Part shown: piece after piece, positions 1 through 8,790 of the stretch
Layout: every line of letters starts with the position of its first letter
Numbering within the stretch: position 1 is the first letter of the stretch
Virus record (IMG/VR): IMGVR_UViG_3300022214_000001
Coordinates: 1-41,051 of that record
From: a virus
DNA length: 41,051 bases
Strand: one strand, 5' to 3'
Notes under the pieces: generated by a model
Told to the model about the DNA's origin: nothing
Database searches by the model: none
The model's input: the letters and a program-made list of their open reading frames with translations, nothing else
Position numbers and translations under genes: made by a program

Positions 1-44
1 CCCCAGGCGCCGGGCACCGGAACGTTCCACATGTGAAGGGTCAT
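1..44 (-). CDS. 5' end of the jelly-roll decoration candidate (partial copy)
   Basis: This is the first 14 complete codons (beginning MTLHMWNVPV) of the gene given in full at 40276-40968, cut by the window edge. It sits 25 bp downstream of the major capsid stop codon, with AAGGAG 7 bases upstream of the ATG. It is the same gene seen twice because of the terminal overlap, not a duplication. Confidence 0.93.
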   Translation of the reverse strand, partial: MTLHMWNVPVPGAW

Positions 45-127
45 ATCTGTGTCTCCTTGTGCTCTGGGCCTAGACCGAGGCGACAGCGTCGGTCGCGGGG
101 CCAACGATGACGTGACGCTGCAGCGCA
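1..127. repeat. Terminal direct repeat, left copy
   Basis: The first 127 bases are identical to the last 127 (40925-41051). Both copies hold the start of the jelly-roll gene (ATG at 44 on the minus strand), the 25-bp gap with its AAGGAG ribosome site, and the last codons of the major capsid gene. The genome therefore circularises to 40,924 bp. A length of exactly 127 matches a commonly used assembler k-mer, so I infer an assembly overlap of a circular graph path rather than a biological terminal repeat. Confidence 0.97.
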
Positions 128-1335
128 CGCGCCGGGACCTGATACCACGTGTCGCAGTACTGCACCCACGTGAACGGCTGGTCGCGGTGACGCAGCGGCT
201 CGTGCTTCTCCATGTACCGATCCACGTGGAACACGGGGGTCAGGTAGTTCAGGTTCAGCATGTAGAAGCGGGGACCGCGGTTCTCCGCGTTCGTGTCCAT
301 CTCGGAGACCGGGGCCGAGGTGGCGGTGTCGTGCGGGTACAGCGGCGCCGTGTCGAGCGTCGAGATGCGCAGCACGTCGATGCCCGAGTAGGCGGGCATG
401 TTGACCGCCGGGTCGGAGTAGTTCGCGAACGAGTCCTGCGACGCGCGGAGGTGAGCCTTGTAGCGAGCCTCGCCGTGGATGCTCGCGCAGATCACCTGCT
501 TGTTCATGACCGAGTTCTCGAAGTACTCCGTCTTCGTCGGGGGCGGCACGAACTTGGCCAGGGCCCAGCCGCGGTCCATGGCCTGGAGCAGCGTCTGGTT
601 CGTGGCCGAGTAGCCCACCCAGTTCGGCTCCGCGATGTTGTCGTAGCGGACGCCCTGGCTGGGGCTGAAGGTGTCGTACCCGGCGGCCGGCAGAGCCTGA
701 CCCTGGCTCGCCGGCGCCCACTTCGTCTCGACCACGGGGTTGATGCTCTGCTTGGTCGTCCACACGGTCTTGCCCGTGGTCGAACCGCCCGTGCGCGAGT
801 AGAACAGGCCGTAGCCCCACTCGTTCACCAGCGCCGGGATCGAGTACGGCTTCTTGCCGTCCTGCGATTCCATGTCGGCCGTCTCGGGCACGGCCCACAG
901 GGCGTTCTCCATGCCGTTCAGCATGGAGGTCCACATGCGCTGCTCCTTGGCGTACTTGAGGCGCTTGTAGACTTGGTGACGCGCCGCCGTGGTGAGGCCG
1001 CGCGGGACCTGACGCAGGATCTCCTGGTCGGTCCACGACATGTGGTCCACCCCGAAGCGCCACTCCGCGACCCAGCTTGCGCCGGTCTGCGGGTTGGTCG
1101 GGGTCAGAACCTCGTTGGGGTGGTAGTTCTGGTACGTCGACTGCTCGTCGAACAGAACCTCGTCGCGGATGTCCGCGCCGCCTTGAAGCGTCATCGCCGC
1201 CTCGCCGCCGCGGAGCATGCGGCCGAGCAGATAGGTCTGCTTGACCGCTTCGTTGACGATTTCCTCGGGGCCCGTCAGGTACGACGGGCCGGTCAGACGC
1301 ATGAACTGCGTGTATGTACTCGGTGCCGAAGCCAT
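70..1335 (-). CDS. Major capsid protein (probable)
   Basis: A 421-aa protein placed directly after the scaffold gene (12-bp gap) and before a putative decoration gene, the usual place of the coat protein in podovirus head modules. The product would build the icosahedral shell, probably with an HK97 fold, though I cannot show the fold from motifs. The sequence is mixed alpha/beta, rich in aromatic residues (for example GWALAKF, WVQYCDTWYQV), without signal or membrane segment. The ATG has GGAGACAGAG just upstream, a good ribosome site. Length is in the usual range for phage coat proteins. The call rests mainly on position, size and the portal-scaffold-coat order. Confidence 0.78.
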   Translation of the reverse strand: MASAPSTYTQFMRLTGPSYLTGPEEIVNEAVKQTYLLGRMLRGGEAAMTLQGGADIRDEVLFDEQSTYQNYHPNEVLTPTNPQTGASWVAEWRFGVDHMSWTDQEILRQVPRGLTTAARHQVYKRLKYAKEQRMWTSMLNGMENALWAVPETADMESQDGKKPYSIPALVNEWGYGLFYSRTGGSTTGKTVWTTKQSINPVVETKWAPASQGQALPAAGYDTFSPSQGVRYDNIAEPNWVGYSATNQTLLQAMDRGWALAKFVPPPTKTEYFENSVMNKQVICASIHGEARYKAHLRASQDSFANYSDPAVNMPAYSGIDVLRISTLDTAPLYPHDTATSAPVSEMDTNAENRGPRFYMLNLNYLTPVFHVDRYMEKHEPLRHRDQPFTWVQYCDTWYQVPARALQRHVIVGPATDAVASV

Positions 1336-1347
1336 CTCTGTCTCCTG

Positions 1348-2322
1348 TTACCAGCCAGACCGCGCGCTGATCTCAGAGTCCGTCTCGCCGTTGTCGAGGC
1401 CGCTCAGCACGGCTTCCAGCCTGTCGTCCAGGCTCATCGACACCGCCGACTTCGGACGCTGCGACGGGGACGACATCCGCCCCCGAGCGCGGGCCGTGGC
1501 GCTCATCTCGGACTGCTTACCCCGACTGGACATCTGCTCGTCGTAGAACTCGGCCTTGGCCGCGTCTTCGAGCGCCGACAACATGTTGTCGTGCACGCCC
1601 GAAGCCAGATTGGCCTGGACCCGACGCTCGACTCGCTTCAGTCCTTCACGGGTCGCGAGTTGAGGGAAACGATCCGTCAACTCGGCCGCGGTCTCCTTCA
1701 GCACCAGTTGCATCAGGATCGCGTCGCGCCGGCTGTCGCGTTGTTCGCGCGCATCCAGGCGACCGATCAGCGGTGACACCAGTGCCTCCAGACCTTCCCG
1801 CAGCACCTCACCTCCCTCGTCGTCGAGGCCAAGGACCTCCGAGAGCTTCGTGTGCACCGCGGTGAGGTCAGCCCGAGTCGTGGCTTCGGTAGGTTCCGAC
1901 TCGGGTTTCTCCGGGGCGTCAGTCTCGGTTCCCTTGCTCCGCAACTGCTGGAGTTCGGTGATCTTGCCATCGGCGTCGCGCTGGATCTTCGCAAGCTGCG
2001 AGCCCCAAGCGACGACCTCCTCGCGCGACAGCCCCTGCACGACGGCACTGGGCGTCTTGGCGCGTCGGAGCGCACGAAGCGCGTCCTCGTAGTTGGCCTC
2101 CTCCTCGGGCGTCGCGTCGACATCCTCCGCGGGCTCGGCCTTCGTCTCGACCTCCTCGGCCTTCACGCGCGGCGGGTCCTTCGCCAGCGGCGCCTCCATC
2201 TCATCCTCGCCGTCGGGCGCGGACTCCAGCTTCGCCAGCGCGGCGTCGTCGCTCATCTTCGGAGCGCCAACCGCCTCGCGCAGGGCATCGAACGATTCCA
2301 GGTCAGGTCGTTGTTCGGTCAT
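1348..2322 (-). CDS. Capsid scaffolding protein
   Basis: A 324-aa, strongly charged protein between portal and coat genes. The N-terminal half (about residues 35-150) is acidic and rich in E, D, A and P, with predicted helix and low complexity; residues 150-260 look like a long helical or coiled region; the C-terminal 60 residues carry a basic patch (SATARARGRMSSPSQRPK) followed by a short acidic helix. Scaffolds of T7-like and P22-like phages share this acidic body and a basic C-terminal coat-binding tail. It is expected to direct procapsid assembly and then leave or be degraded. No protease gene is visible beside it. Assignment is by composition and order. Confidence 0.8.
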   Translation of the reverse strand: MTEQRPDLESFDALREAVGAPKMSDDAALAKLESAPDGEDEMEAPLAKDPPRVKAEEVETKAEPAEDVDATPEEEANYEDALRALRRAKTPSAVVQGLSREEVVAWGSQLAKIQRDADGKITELQQLRSKGTETDAPEKPESEPTEATTRADLTAVHTKLSEVLGLDDEGGEVLREGLEALVSPLIGRLDAREQRDSRRDAILMQLVLKETAAELTDRFPQLATREGLKRVERRVQANLASGVHDNMLSALEDAAKAEFYDEQMSSRGKQSEMSATARARGRMSSPSQRPKSAVSMSLDDRLEAVLSGLDNGETDSEISARSGW

Positions 2323-2334
2323 GTCGTCGCCCCC

Positions 2335-2703
2335 TTAGAGTTCCCCGTACCGCATGTCCAGACCTTCCTTGTGCCGTTTCTTGGCCTCGTATTCGCGGAT
2401 CTCCCGCATGCCGTTGAACCGCGGTTTGCCGTTCTTCGGGTTGTGCGCCGGGGCGTCGGGGTCCCAGCGCGGAAGCTGGTGGGATTCGAACACCCGGCTC
2501 TGCATCATCCTGCTCGTGGCCCCGCGGACCAGGACACCCTCAGTCCCGACCACCTGGGAGCGGATCTCGGCCATGTCGGGGCCCAGGTGCACCAGCCTGT
2601 ACCGGACCCCGCCCTCGGTCACCGTCAGCGGCACCTTGGCGTCGTCCGGCAACTCCACCGGGAGCGGGATACCGTCCGCCGACTCGTACCTGTGCACCCT
2701 CAC
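2335..2703 (-). CDS. Unknown 122-aa protein of the head module
   Basis: Starts at GTG with a 4-base GTGA overlap with the portal stop and GGAGGT just upstream, so it is translationally coupled to the portal; the longer reading frame upstream is only a shadow of the portal gene. Begins VRVHRYESADGIPLP, has a beta-rich first half (PLTVTEGGVRYRLVHLG) and a charged helical C-terminus (MREIREYEAKKRHKEGLDM). I do not recognise the family. The place between portal and scaffold suggests a small head or packaging-associated role, which is inference only. Confidence 0.75.
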   Translation of the reverse strand: MRVHRYESADGIPLPVELPDDAKVPLTVTEGGVRYRLVHLGPDMAEIRSQVVGTEGVLVRGATSRMMQSRVFESHQLPRWDPDAPAHNPKNGKPRFNGMREIREYEAKKRHKEGLDMRYGEL

Positions 2704-4520
2704 GCGCCACCTCCTAGCTGCTGGGCCTTCACCTTCGTCCCGCCGGCACCAGCGCCAGCGGGCTCCTTGCGGCCACCCTTGGCCCCGAGCTTCAGCGTCA
2801 CGCCGCCCAGGGGCTTGCCGGCCGTGTTCCTTCCGAGCGAGGCCTGCGGCGGCTCCGTCGAGCCCTGCTCGCCTCCGAACTGCGCCATCTGCGCGCCCCA
2901 CTCGGCCGCGCCCTGGATGTCGATGAAGTTCTCCAGCCCATCGATCCCCAGCAGCGAGCCCAACTCGGGCAGCACACGGCCCCAGTCCATGAACGGCGCC
3001 GACGGAATCGCCTGACCCAGCCACCCGATCACGCTCATCATCTGATCGGCGCGCGCACGCCGGGTCGCCGGCGTCTCGGGCTCCATCGCGAACGGGGCGA
3101 TCTCGAACTGCAGGTCGTCGAACGTCATGCCCTTCATCGGGCCGCCGCGCAGCATCGGCTGGACCATGCCGGGCACCTGCCCCTTGACCCCGATCACGAC
3201 GCGGTCGTCGTGGTAGCAGTACCACGCCAGCGCCTCGTAGATGTCCGACACGAACCTGCGGAACACCGCCACCACGTCGTTCGTGCGCGCATCGCTCGAC
3301 GCCGACGCCAGACTCGCCTCCGTCGCCGTCCCGTCGCCGGTCACCATGCCGCGCTGGATGTCGTCCATCCCGAGCAGCCTGTCGGTCGAGTTCCGGCGCA
3401 TGTCCAGGTGCTGGATGCCCGACGCCGACACGCCGCCCATCTCGACGCTGGTCAGCGACCCCTCGCCAGACAGCGGCACGCTGTACCCGTCCTCGGCATC
3501 GAGCAGGTCCGATGTCGTCTGGTCTCCACCGACCACGCCGACCACGCGCTTGTACCTGCGCGCGGCGCGGTTGTTCGCTCGCCCCGCAGCGGCCAGTTCG
3601 CGCATCGAACCCTCGGCAGCCAACGTCGGGCTCATGCCCAGGTGCACGTGCTCGTTCTCAAGGAACTTCGCCGTCACGAACGGGCCCGAGCGCGGACCGT
3701 AGAACTTCCTCGGCCTGCGCAGGCTCCAGGCCTTCTCGTCGGCCTCGTCTTCGAGCGTGTCATGCTCGCCCTGCGCCGCGCCGAGCGTGTAGATCGTGCC
3801 GCTGAATCCGTCGTCGGGGTCCTCGCCGGCGGCACCGTGATCCTCGGGCACGAACACCTCGTAGATCGCCACCTGTCCACGCGCCGGCACACCTTTGCGC
3901 TCGGGCTGCACCACGTCGACGCCGGACTCCTCGGCCAGCGCCTTCACGTTCTCGACGTGCCAGTCGTCGGGGTTGGCCTCGGCCTCCTCGATCAGCCCGT
4001 CGAGGTCGCGCAGCATCACGTGCCCCTGGAACCTCGGCGCGCCAACGGGCAGCGGGTCCTCGAAGTAGCACCGCGGGTCGATGCGGTACATCTGCGGCCA
4101 CCACACCGGGCGCCCCTCGGCCGTCATCCCCTCGCGCGGCTCAGGCGAAACCATCGCCACCGCGTAGTCGAGCAGGTAGTCGACGCACAGCGTACGGAAC
4201 GTGCGCCACATCTTCTGCTCGTGCGTCATGCGGCTGAGGCCGTCCTGCATCGCCTTCGCCACCGCTCTGGTCAGCAGCTCGGGACGCTTCGACTTCACCA
4301 GCACATCGGGGTTCGAGAACGCCGCGCGAGGCAGCACGTAGCAGATGTACTCGTACAGCGCGTTCTCTGGGTCGTACTCGTCCCCAGAGTCCGCGGCTTG
4401 GTACGGGCCGGCAATGCGCTCCAGGCGCTCCTTGCGAGTACGCAGACGCCGCTCCCGCGCTGCCTCAGCAGCACGGACCTCGGCGAGCAGCGCGCCCGGA
4501 GTCTTGCAGCCGGCGAACAT
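2700..4520 (-). CDS. Portal protein
   Basis: A 606-aa protein forming the dodecameric ring at the capsid vertex through which DNA is packaged and ejected. It starts with a charged helical region (residues 1-40, rich in R, E, A), followed by a long mixed body that includes WWPQMYRIDPRCYFEDP near residues 140-160, a typical portal wing-type segment, and a helical region ending in a G/K-rich tail. Size and the order portal, small gene, scaffold, coat match podovirus head modules. The ATG lies directly after the stop of the basic protein gene, with only a weak ribosome site, suggesting coupled translation. Confidence 0.85.
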   Translation of the reverse strand: MFAGCKTPGALLAEVRAAEAARERRLRTRKERLERIAGPYQAADSGDEYDPENALYEYICYVLPRAAFSNPDVLVKSKRPELLTRAVAKAMQDGLSRMTHEQKMWRTFRTLCVDYLLDYAVAMVSPEPREGMTAEGRPVWWPQMYRIDPRCYFEDPLPVGAPRFQGHVMLRDLDGLIEEAEANPDDWHVENVKALAEESGVDVVQPERKGVPARGQVAIYEVFVPEDHGAAGEDPDDGFSGTIYTLGAAQGEHDTLEDEADEKAWSLRRPRKFYGPRSGPFVTAKFLENEHVHLGMSPTLAAEGSMRELAAAGRANNRAARRYKRVVGVVGGDQTTSDLLDAEDGYSVPLSGEGSLTSVEMGGVSASGIQHLDMRRNSTDRLLGMDDIQRGMVTGDGTATEASLASASSDARTNDVVAVFRRFVSDIYEALAWYCYHDDRVVIGVKGQVPGMVQPMLRGGPMKGMTFDDLQFEIAPFAMEPETPATRRARADQMMSVIGWLGQAIPSAPFMDWGRVLPELGSLLGIDGLENFIDIQGAAEWGAQMAQFGGEQGSTEPPQASLGRNTAGKPLGGVTLKLGAKGGRKEPAGAGAGGTKVKAQQLGGGA

Positions 4521-4919
4521 CTAGCGGGTTCCCTTGCGACGAGCAGCCTGTGCGCGCCCCTTCGTGCGGGCGGCCTGCGCGCGGCCCGCCAGCGAGCGCG
4601 TGGCGGCTCTGCTGAACATGGACGGGCGCGAGGACGAGGCCGCACCGCGCGAGGAGACGCCGCCCGACAGGCTGCGATTCTGAGCGCCGTTCGTGCGCAG
4701 CGCAGGGGCGCCGCCCCTCGCGGTGACCTTGCCGGCCTTCTTGCGCCCGTAGAGCTTGCCGAGCGCCTTGCCGTATCCGCCACCGACCTTCGGCTTGGCC
4801 TTCGGCTTGGCCTTCGACTTGGCGCCCGACATGAGGCCGTTGAACCCGGCCACGCCGCTGCGCTTGCTTGTCGACTTCATCTTGCTGGCCAAACCACTGA
4901 TGAGTTTTCCGTTGAACAT
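4521..4919 (-). CDS. Very basic Lys/Arg/Ala/Ser-rich protein
   Basis: A 132-aa protein with almost no acidic residues, containing a tandem K/P/A run (SKAKPKAKPKAKPKV near residues 34-48) and a C-terminus of repeated AQAAR/KGR units. A strong TAGGAG ribosome site precedes the ATG. It lies between the tailspike candidate and the portal, inside the late block, so it is probably made with virion proteins. The composition suggests binding to nucleic acid, perhaps as a packaged condensing or internal head protein, but I recognise no family and low complexity makes homology unreliable. Confidence 0.72.
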   Translation of the reverse strand: MFNGKLISGLASKMKSTSKRSGVAGFNGLMSGAKSKAKPKAKPKVGGGYGKALGKLYGRKKAGKVTARGGAPALRTNGAQNRSLSGGVSSRGAASSSRPSMFSRAATRSLAGRAQAARTKGRAQAARRKGTR

Positions 4920-4928
4920 GCTGATCTC

Positions 4929-6266
4929 CTACTGGACTACGAACGGCTTCTCGGGGAACAGAGTCGGGAACAGCAGCTTGGTTCCGCTCATCGCGTCCGG
5001 CCCCTCCCACACGACGTAGGAGAACGGACTCGTGTTGTTGAACCCAGCCTGCACCGATCCGATCACGATGTCGCGACAGCCGTTGTCGACGCGAATCGGG
5101 ATGCGGTTGAAGTCGCCCTGCTTGTTGAGCAGCGTGAAGTGGCTCGAATCCAGCAGGATGTTCGCTTGGTTGGTCATCCACACGCAGTAGCCCGTGTTGC
5201 GCAGCGTCGACGGGCCAGAGATGTTGTGCCAGCGGTTGCCCTGGATGCTCGTCGCCTGACCGATATTCTGCGTCGCGTTGGCCAACCTCACGACGGACCC
5301 AACCGCGCTCATGCGGCCGAACGTGTTCGAGTGGACCGAGCCGTACGCGCCGCCGATGAGACGCACGAAGTCCCAGCCGGTCATGACCTCGAAGAAGTTG
5401 TCCGAGTAGTGGAAGTGGTGCCCCTCGGTCGTCGACGCCGCAACCGTCACCAGACCGCACTCGGTGCCAGAACCCGTGATCGTCGCACCGCTGTAGTGCT
5501 CGTCGGCGAGCCCGATCAGGCCGTAGCCCGAGTTGCCGGTGAACGAGCAGAACAGCGAGTCGTGCATCGCGAGGATGCCGCGGATGTTCGTCGGCGCGGC
5601 CGACGTGATGTTCTCTGGCGAGTCATGCGTGAACGTGCAGTTGCGCACCTTCGCGTGCACCGCGTACTCCATCCTGATGCACGTCCAGCCGATGGGCTCC
5701 GTGTCCGTCCCGACCGTCGCCTCGCGAGTCGCGTCGCACAGGAACCGGCACCCGTCGATCAACGCGCCCGAGACCATCGCCGTGCCTGACGTGCCGGTGA
5801 CCTTGATCGCGTTGCACTCCTGGCCCGCGGCGACGAGGTTCGCGATGCTGAACTCCACGTCGCGCAGGTGCACGTCGTGGGCGCCGGCCTGGATGTCGAA
5901 CAGGTTGCGCTCGACGTTCATCGCGTAGTTCGATGCGTCCTCGAACCGACCGCCGATCCACTCCGTGCCGGCGCCGGCAGAGGTGACGCGCATCGCGCCA
6001 AAGAGGTTTCCACCCCCGGAGGTCGTCATCTGAATCACGGCGCCCGGAGCGCAGATCACGCGCACCGGCTTGTTGATCGCGGGAAGCGAGGACGCGACGC
6101 GGTACACCGTCGAACTGGGACCGAGGATGACCTCGCCGCCAGTCGTCGGCAGCAGGCCCATCAGGCTGTTCCAGAATGCGCCGAAGTCGTTGCCCGGCGT
6201 GTACGCGAGTTCAGCCCACGCGCCCACCCCCGCAGCCCGGTAGTACGCAATGTTCTGCTGAGCCAT
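4929..6266 (-). CDS. Parallel beta-helix tailspike / tail fibre candidate
   Basis: A 445-aa protein that begins MAQQNIAYYRAAGVGAWAEL and continues with many short beta-strands separated by G/N/D/T turns (for example RNCTFTHDS, IDGCRFLCD, VHSNTFGRM, IQGNRWHNI), the pattern of right-handed parallel beta-helix proteins of the pectate-lyase fold. Such proteins in phages usually bind or cut surface polysaccharide. No signal peptide is present. It overlaps the terminase stop by 3 bases. Its position between terminase and portal is unusual for a receptor-binding protein. Substrate and enzymatic activity cannot be read from sequence. Confidence 0.7.
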   Translation of the reverse strand: MAQQNIAYYRAAGVGAWAELAYTPGNDFGAFWNSLMGLLPTTGGEVILGPSSTVYRVASSLPAINKPVRVICAPGAVIQMTTSGGGNLFGAMRVTSAGAGTEWIGGRFEDASNYAMNVERNLFDIQAGAHDVHLRDVEFSIANLVAAGQECNAIKVTGTSGTAMVSGALIDGCRFLCDATREATVGTDTEPIGWTCIRMEYAVHAKVRNCTFTHDSPENITSAAPTNIRGILAMHDSLFCSFTGNSGYGLIGLADEHYSGATITGSGTECGLVTVAASTTEGHHFHYSDNFFEVMTGWDFVRLIGGAYGSVHSNTFGRMSAVGSVVRLANATQNIGQATSIQGNRWHNISGPSTLRNTGYCVWMTNQANILLDSSHFTLLNKQGDFNRIPIRVDNGCRDIVIGSVQAGFNNTSPFSYVVWEGPDAMSGTKLLFPTLFPEKPFVVQ

Positions 6267-7732
6267 CAGAGCCTCACTTTCCTACGCCGCGAGGCGTGCG
6301 ATGGGGTGTAGTCGAACGTGGATCCGCCGGCGCCAGGAATACGGCGCACGCTGCGGTGACCCAGGACCGCGCCCATCGAGTAGTCGGGCAGACCAGTCTC
6401 CGCGGGCTTGGGCGTGAAGTCCTTCTGCCACGACCACGTCAGCGCGTAGATCAGCGCGTCGATGGCGTGGTCGGGATACGTCGGGTCCGGGTCGCCGACG
6501 GAATCCACCGGCAGCACCTGACCCGGACGCGCCTGACGATACGGCCACTCCAGCAACTCGTCGGTCAGGCAGCGCGCGCCGAGTTCGATGCGATGATCCG
6601 GCCCGCCGTCCACGCGCATCGCGTCGTCGAGCACGTAGAGCATGTCCGTCGCGAACTGCGTGCGCAGGTGCGCGCGCGTCGCCTCGCCGAACGACTTGTC
6701 GCCGCGCTTCGACTTCACCACCGGAACAACCGGGCTGCCGCTCAGGCGGCTGTTCAGGAACACGATGTCGCGGTGGTTCGCGCTGTCGGCGATCACGCGC
6801 ACAGGGCGGAACTCCTCGATGATGTCGTGCACCTTGGCCGCCCACCAGTCCTGGTGCTCGTCGTACCGGTACACCTCGCGCACCACGTAGGCCGGGCCGC
6901 CGTACTCGGGATACCCCAGCACGACCAGCGCCTGCGTGCGGCCGAAGTCCAGGCCGGCCACGTGGAACGCCATGCCGGGGATCTCGTCGATGCCGAGCAC
7001 GTGGCGGTCCTGGTCGAACGTGTCGATGATGCGGCCCTCGTTGTCGCACCACTCGCCGAGGTACAGCCGGCGACGGTCAGCGCCGGACATCGCGCGCAGG
7101 CGTTCGAGGTCTTCCTCGCTGCACCGCGGGTTGTCCTCGTGCCGCGTCCTGATTCGCTCGACGCGGCCCTCGTTGCACGCGAGGTTGAGGTGGTGCCTGG
7201 GCGTGTCCGGGTTCGTGTCGCCCATCTGGATGCCGAACGGGCAGCGCGTCGGACGGTCGCCCTTGCGCACCGCGCGCCCGAGCTTCTCCCACACGTCCTT
7301 GCGCGACTCGACGGCCTCGTTCCAGTACACGATGTCCCACTCCGACGAGTACCACCGCTGCGGGTCGTCCATGTGGCCGAGCACGATCTCGGAGCCGTTC
7401 TCGAACACGTAGCGCGAGCGGTGCTCGCCCTGGCCGTATCCCTCCTGGCGCACGAGCGGATGCTCTGGCCACAAGACCTGCGTCTCGAACGTCTTCTGCC
7501 AGCCGTCGCGCAGGTCCGCTCGGAACTTGCGCACGACCAGAATGCGCGTCCACGGATACCTCTCGGCGGTCTCGTACAGGAACTCGGCGATGGCGCGCGT
7601 CTTCCCGGTGCCGGCCGGGCCCTCGACGAGCACACGCGGAGGCGGCCGCTCCTGGCCGTCGAGCCAGCGGAAGATCCGGCGCAGGTTGCCGTGCGGCCGG
7701 TAGACCTGCTCGACGACCTCAGGAGTCGGCAT
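6266..7732 (-). CDS. terL: Terminase large subunit
   Basis: A 488-aa packaging motor with both expected domains. The ATPase domain has Walker A GPAGTGKT at residues 38-45 and Walker B DIVYWNEA at about 133-140 with the catalytic E139. The C-terminal RNase H-like nuclease has an acidic motif AGLDFGRT near residue 260, VIADSA in the middle, and the last acidic motif DHAIDALIYA near 423-432. It would translocate DNA into the procapsid through the portal and cut concatemers. GGAG 5 bases upstream of the ATG supports the start, which overlaps the preceding gene by 14 bases. Confidence 0.95.
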   Translation of the reverse strand: MPTPEVVEQVYRPHGNLRRIFRWLDGQERPPPRVLVEGPAGTGKTRAIAEFLYETAERYPWTRILVVRKFRADLRDGWQKTFETQVLWPEHPLVRQEGYGQGEHRSRYVFENGSEIVLGHMDDPQRWYSSEWDIVYWNEAVESRKDVWEKLGRAVRKGDRPTRCPFGIQMGDTNPDTPRHHLNLACNEGRVERIRTRHEDNPRCSEEDLERLRAMSGADRRRLYLGEWCDNEGRIIDTFDQDRHVLGIDEIPGMAFHVAGLDFGRTQALVVLGYPEYGGPAYVVREVYRYDEHQDWWAAKVHDIIEEFRPVRVIADSANHRDIVFLNSRLSGSPVVPVVKSKRGDKSFGEATRAHLRTQFATDMLYVLDDAMRVDGGPDHRIELGARCLTDELLEWPYRQARPGQVLPVDSVGDPDPTYPDHAIDALIYALTWSWQKDFTPKPAETGLPDYSMGAVLGHRSVRRIPGAGGSTFDYTPSHASRRRKVRL

Positions 7733-8225
7733 CCTGGCTCCAGCTAGAGCGCACGTGCACGATCACGTCGAATCGGATCGGCCCATCGGTGAGGCCGGGC
7801 ACGATGCCGCCGCCGTGCGTCACGCGGAACTCGCAGCGGTACGTGCGCCCGCCGCGGAAGCGCACCGTCGGCAGCGACGGGCTCGGCACCGCGGTGTTCG
7901 AGTGGACGACGGTGAATCCCGCATTGAAGCCGCTCCCACCCAGGCGCCAGCCCGACGTTGTCCACGGGCTCGACTCGGAGTTGAACGTGGACGCGACCGA
8001 GTAGTCGGTGACCTGTGTCGGGTCGCCCTCGTTGACGAGCGTGGCCGGCGCACCGGGATCGGTCACGTCGTACACGTGCACCGACGCGCCGGTTGCCGTC
8101 TGGTACGTGGCCGTGTCGGAGGGCGGGTTGTCGTCGACCAGGATCTTGCCCGCCTCGGTGAGAAGCTGCGCGCGCACGAGCACGTTCTCGCCCTGCAAGA
8201 TCTCGGTCGTGGCCTGGATCTTCAC
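7719..8225 (-). CDS. Unknown beta-sandwich protein between terminase genes
   Basis: A 168-aa protein with an almost all-beta pattern (alternating hydrophobic strands, many T/S/G/V, e.g. GASVHVYDVTDPG, YRCEFRVTHGGG). The sequence shows no catalytic motif, signal or membrane segment. The ATG overlaps the stop of the upstream gene (ATGA), and its own end overlaps terL, so the three genes are coupled. The pattern resembles accessory virion domains such as decoration, stopper or Ig-like proteins, but this is inference; I do not recognise the family. Confidence 0.72.
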   Translation of the reverse strand: MKIQATTEILQGENVLVRAQLLTEAGKILVDDNPPSDTATYQTATGASVHVYDVTDPGAPATLVNEGDPTQVTDYSVASTFNSESSPWTTSGWRLGGSGFNAGFTVVHSNTAVPSPSLPTVRFRGGRTYRCEFRVTHGGGIVPGLTDGPIRFDVIVHVRSSWSQDADS

Positions 8226-8776
8226 GGCGCGACTCCTTCGGCCTGGACGCGCGGCATGCGCTTGCCGGCCTGCACCGCGGTGCGCTCGCCGTCAGTGAGC
8301 GTGCCACCGACTGGCGCGGGGTCGTCCAGTTCGAGGTACTGCTCAGCGATGTAGTGGAACACCGCGCCCACTGTCTGCGCGTCGACGGATCGGATGCGCA
8401 GGTCGGTGTAGTCGACGATGGTCGCGATCTCGCCGGCGGTCAGGTCCCACGAGTACCACGCAAACCCGACGCCCGGAGGCTGGGTGTGCGTGCGCGTGGC
8501 CACGAGCGTGGCGCCGTCGTAGACCGAGAAGTCGATCAGGACTGGCGCGACCGATGCGCCGAAGCGCCGCGTGCGCGCCCACATGCGATGCAGCCCGCCG
8601 GGCGCGGGCTCGGCGCCTGGATCGACGGCGACCTCGCACACGTCGCCCTCGGTGTTGCCCGAGACGTAGCTCGCATCGGACGAGTCCGAGAGCGCCTCCC
8701 ACGCGGTTGCGGCGAGGCGCAGCGACCACCCCGCATCGAGGGTCACGTCGGAGGCCGGGCGAAGGATCTGGACCAC
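8222..8776 (-). CDS. Unknown beta-rich protein (184 aa)
   Basis: A predicted all-beta protein with a jelly-roll-like strand pattern (LIDFSVYDGATLVATRTHT, GFAWYSWDLTAGEIATIVDYTDLRIRS split by turns) and a charged C-terminus. The GTG start at 8776 has no clear ribosome site, and a strong hairpin lies just upstream (8818-8851), so the start is uncertain. It is coupled to the next gene by ATGA. I do not recognise it; a virion surface or connector role is possible from fold pattern and position only. Confidence 0.65.
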   Translation of the reverse strand: MVQILRPASDVTLDAGWSLRLAATAWEALSDSSDASYVSGNTEGDVCEVAVDPGAEPAPGGLHRMWARTRRFGASVAPVLIDFSVYDGATLVATRTHTQPPGVGFAWYSWDLTAGEIATIVDYTDLRIRSVDAQTVGAVFHYIAEQYLELDDPAPVGGTLTDGERTAVQAGKRMPRVQAEGVAP

Positions 8777-8790
8777 GGCCCACGCCCGTA

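Noticed and set aside
1-127. Genuine short terminal repeat of the packaged DNA
   Set aside because: Length equals a common assembler k-mer and the repeat cuts across two genes; an assembly overlap is more likely, although not proven.
49-1776. Long plus-strand open frame opposite the coat and scaffold genes
   Set aside because: R/V/H/L-rich shadow of the minus-strand genes, caused by high GC at third positions; no ribosome site and no domain.
2475-2510. tRNA-like T-arm on the minus strand (GTGTTCGAATCCCACCAG)
   Set aside because: The TTCGAAT loop is right but the flanking 5-base arms (GGGTG and CCCAC) do not pair, no D or anticodon arm is found upstream, and the bases are coding for the 122-aa protein.
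2704-3225. N-terminal extension of the 122-aa head-module protein
   Set aside because: It is an R/A/G-rich antisense-like frame within the portal gene; GTG 2703 has GGAGGT and the typical 4-base overlap.
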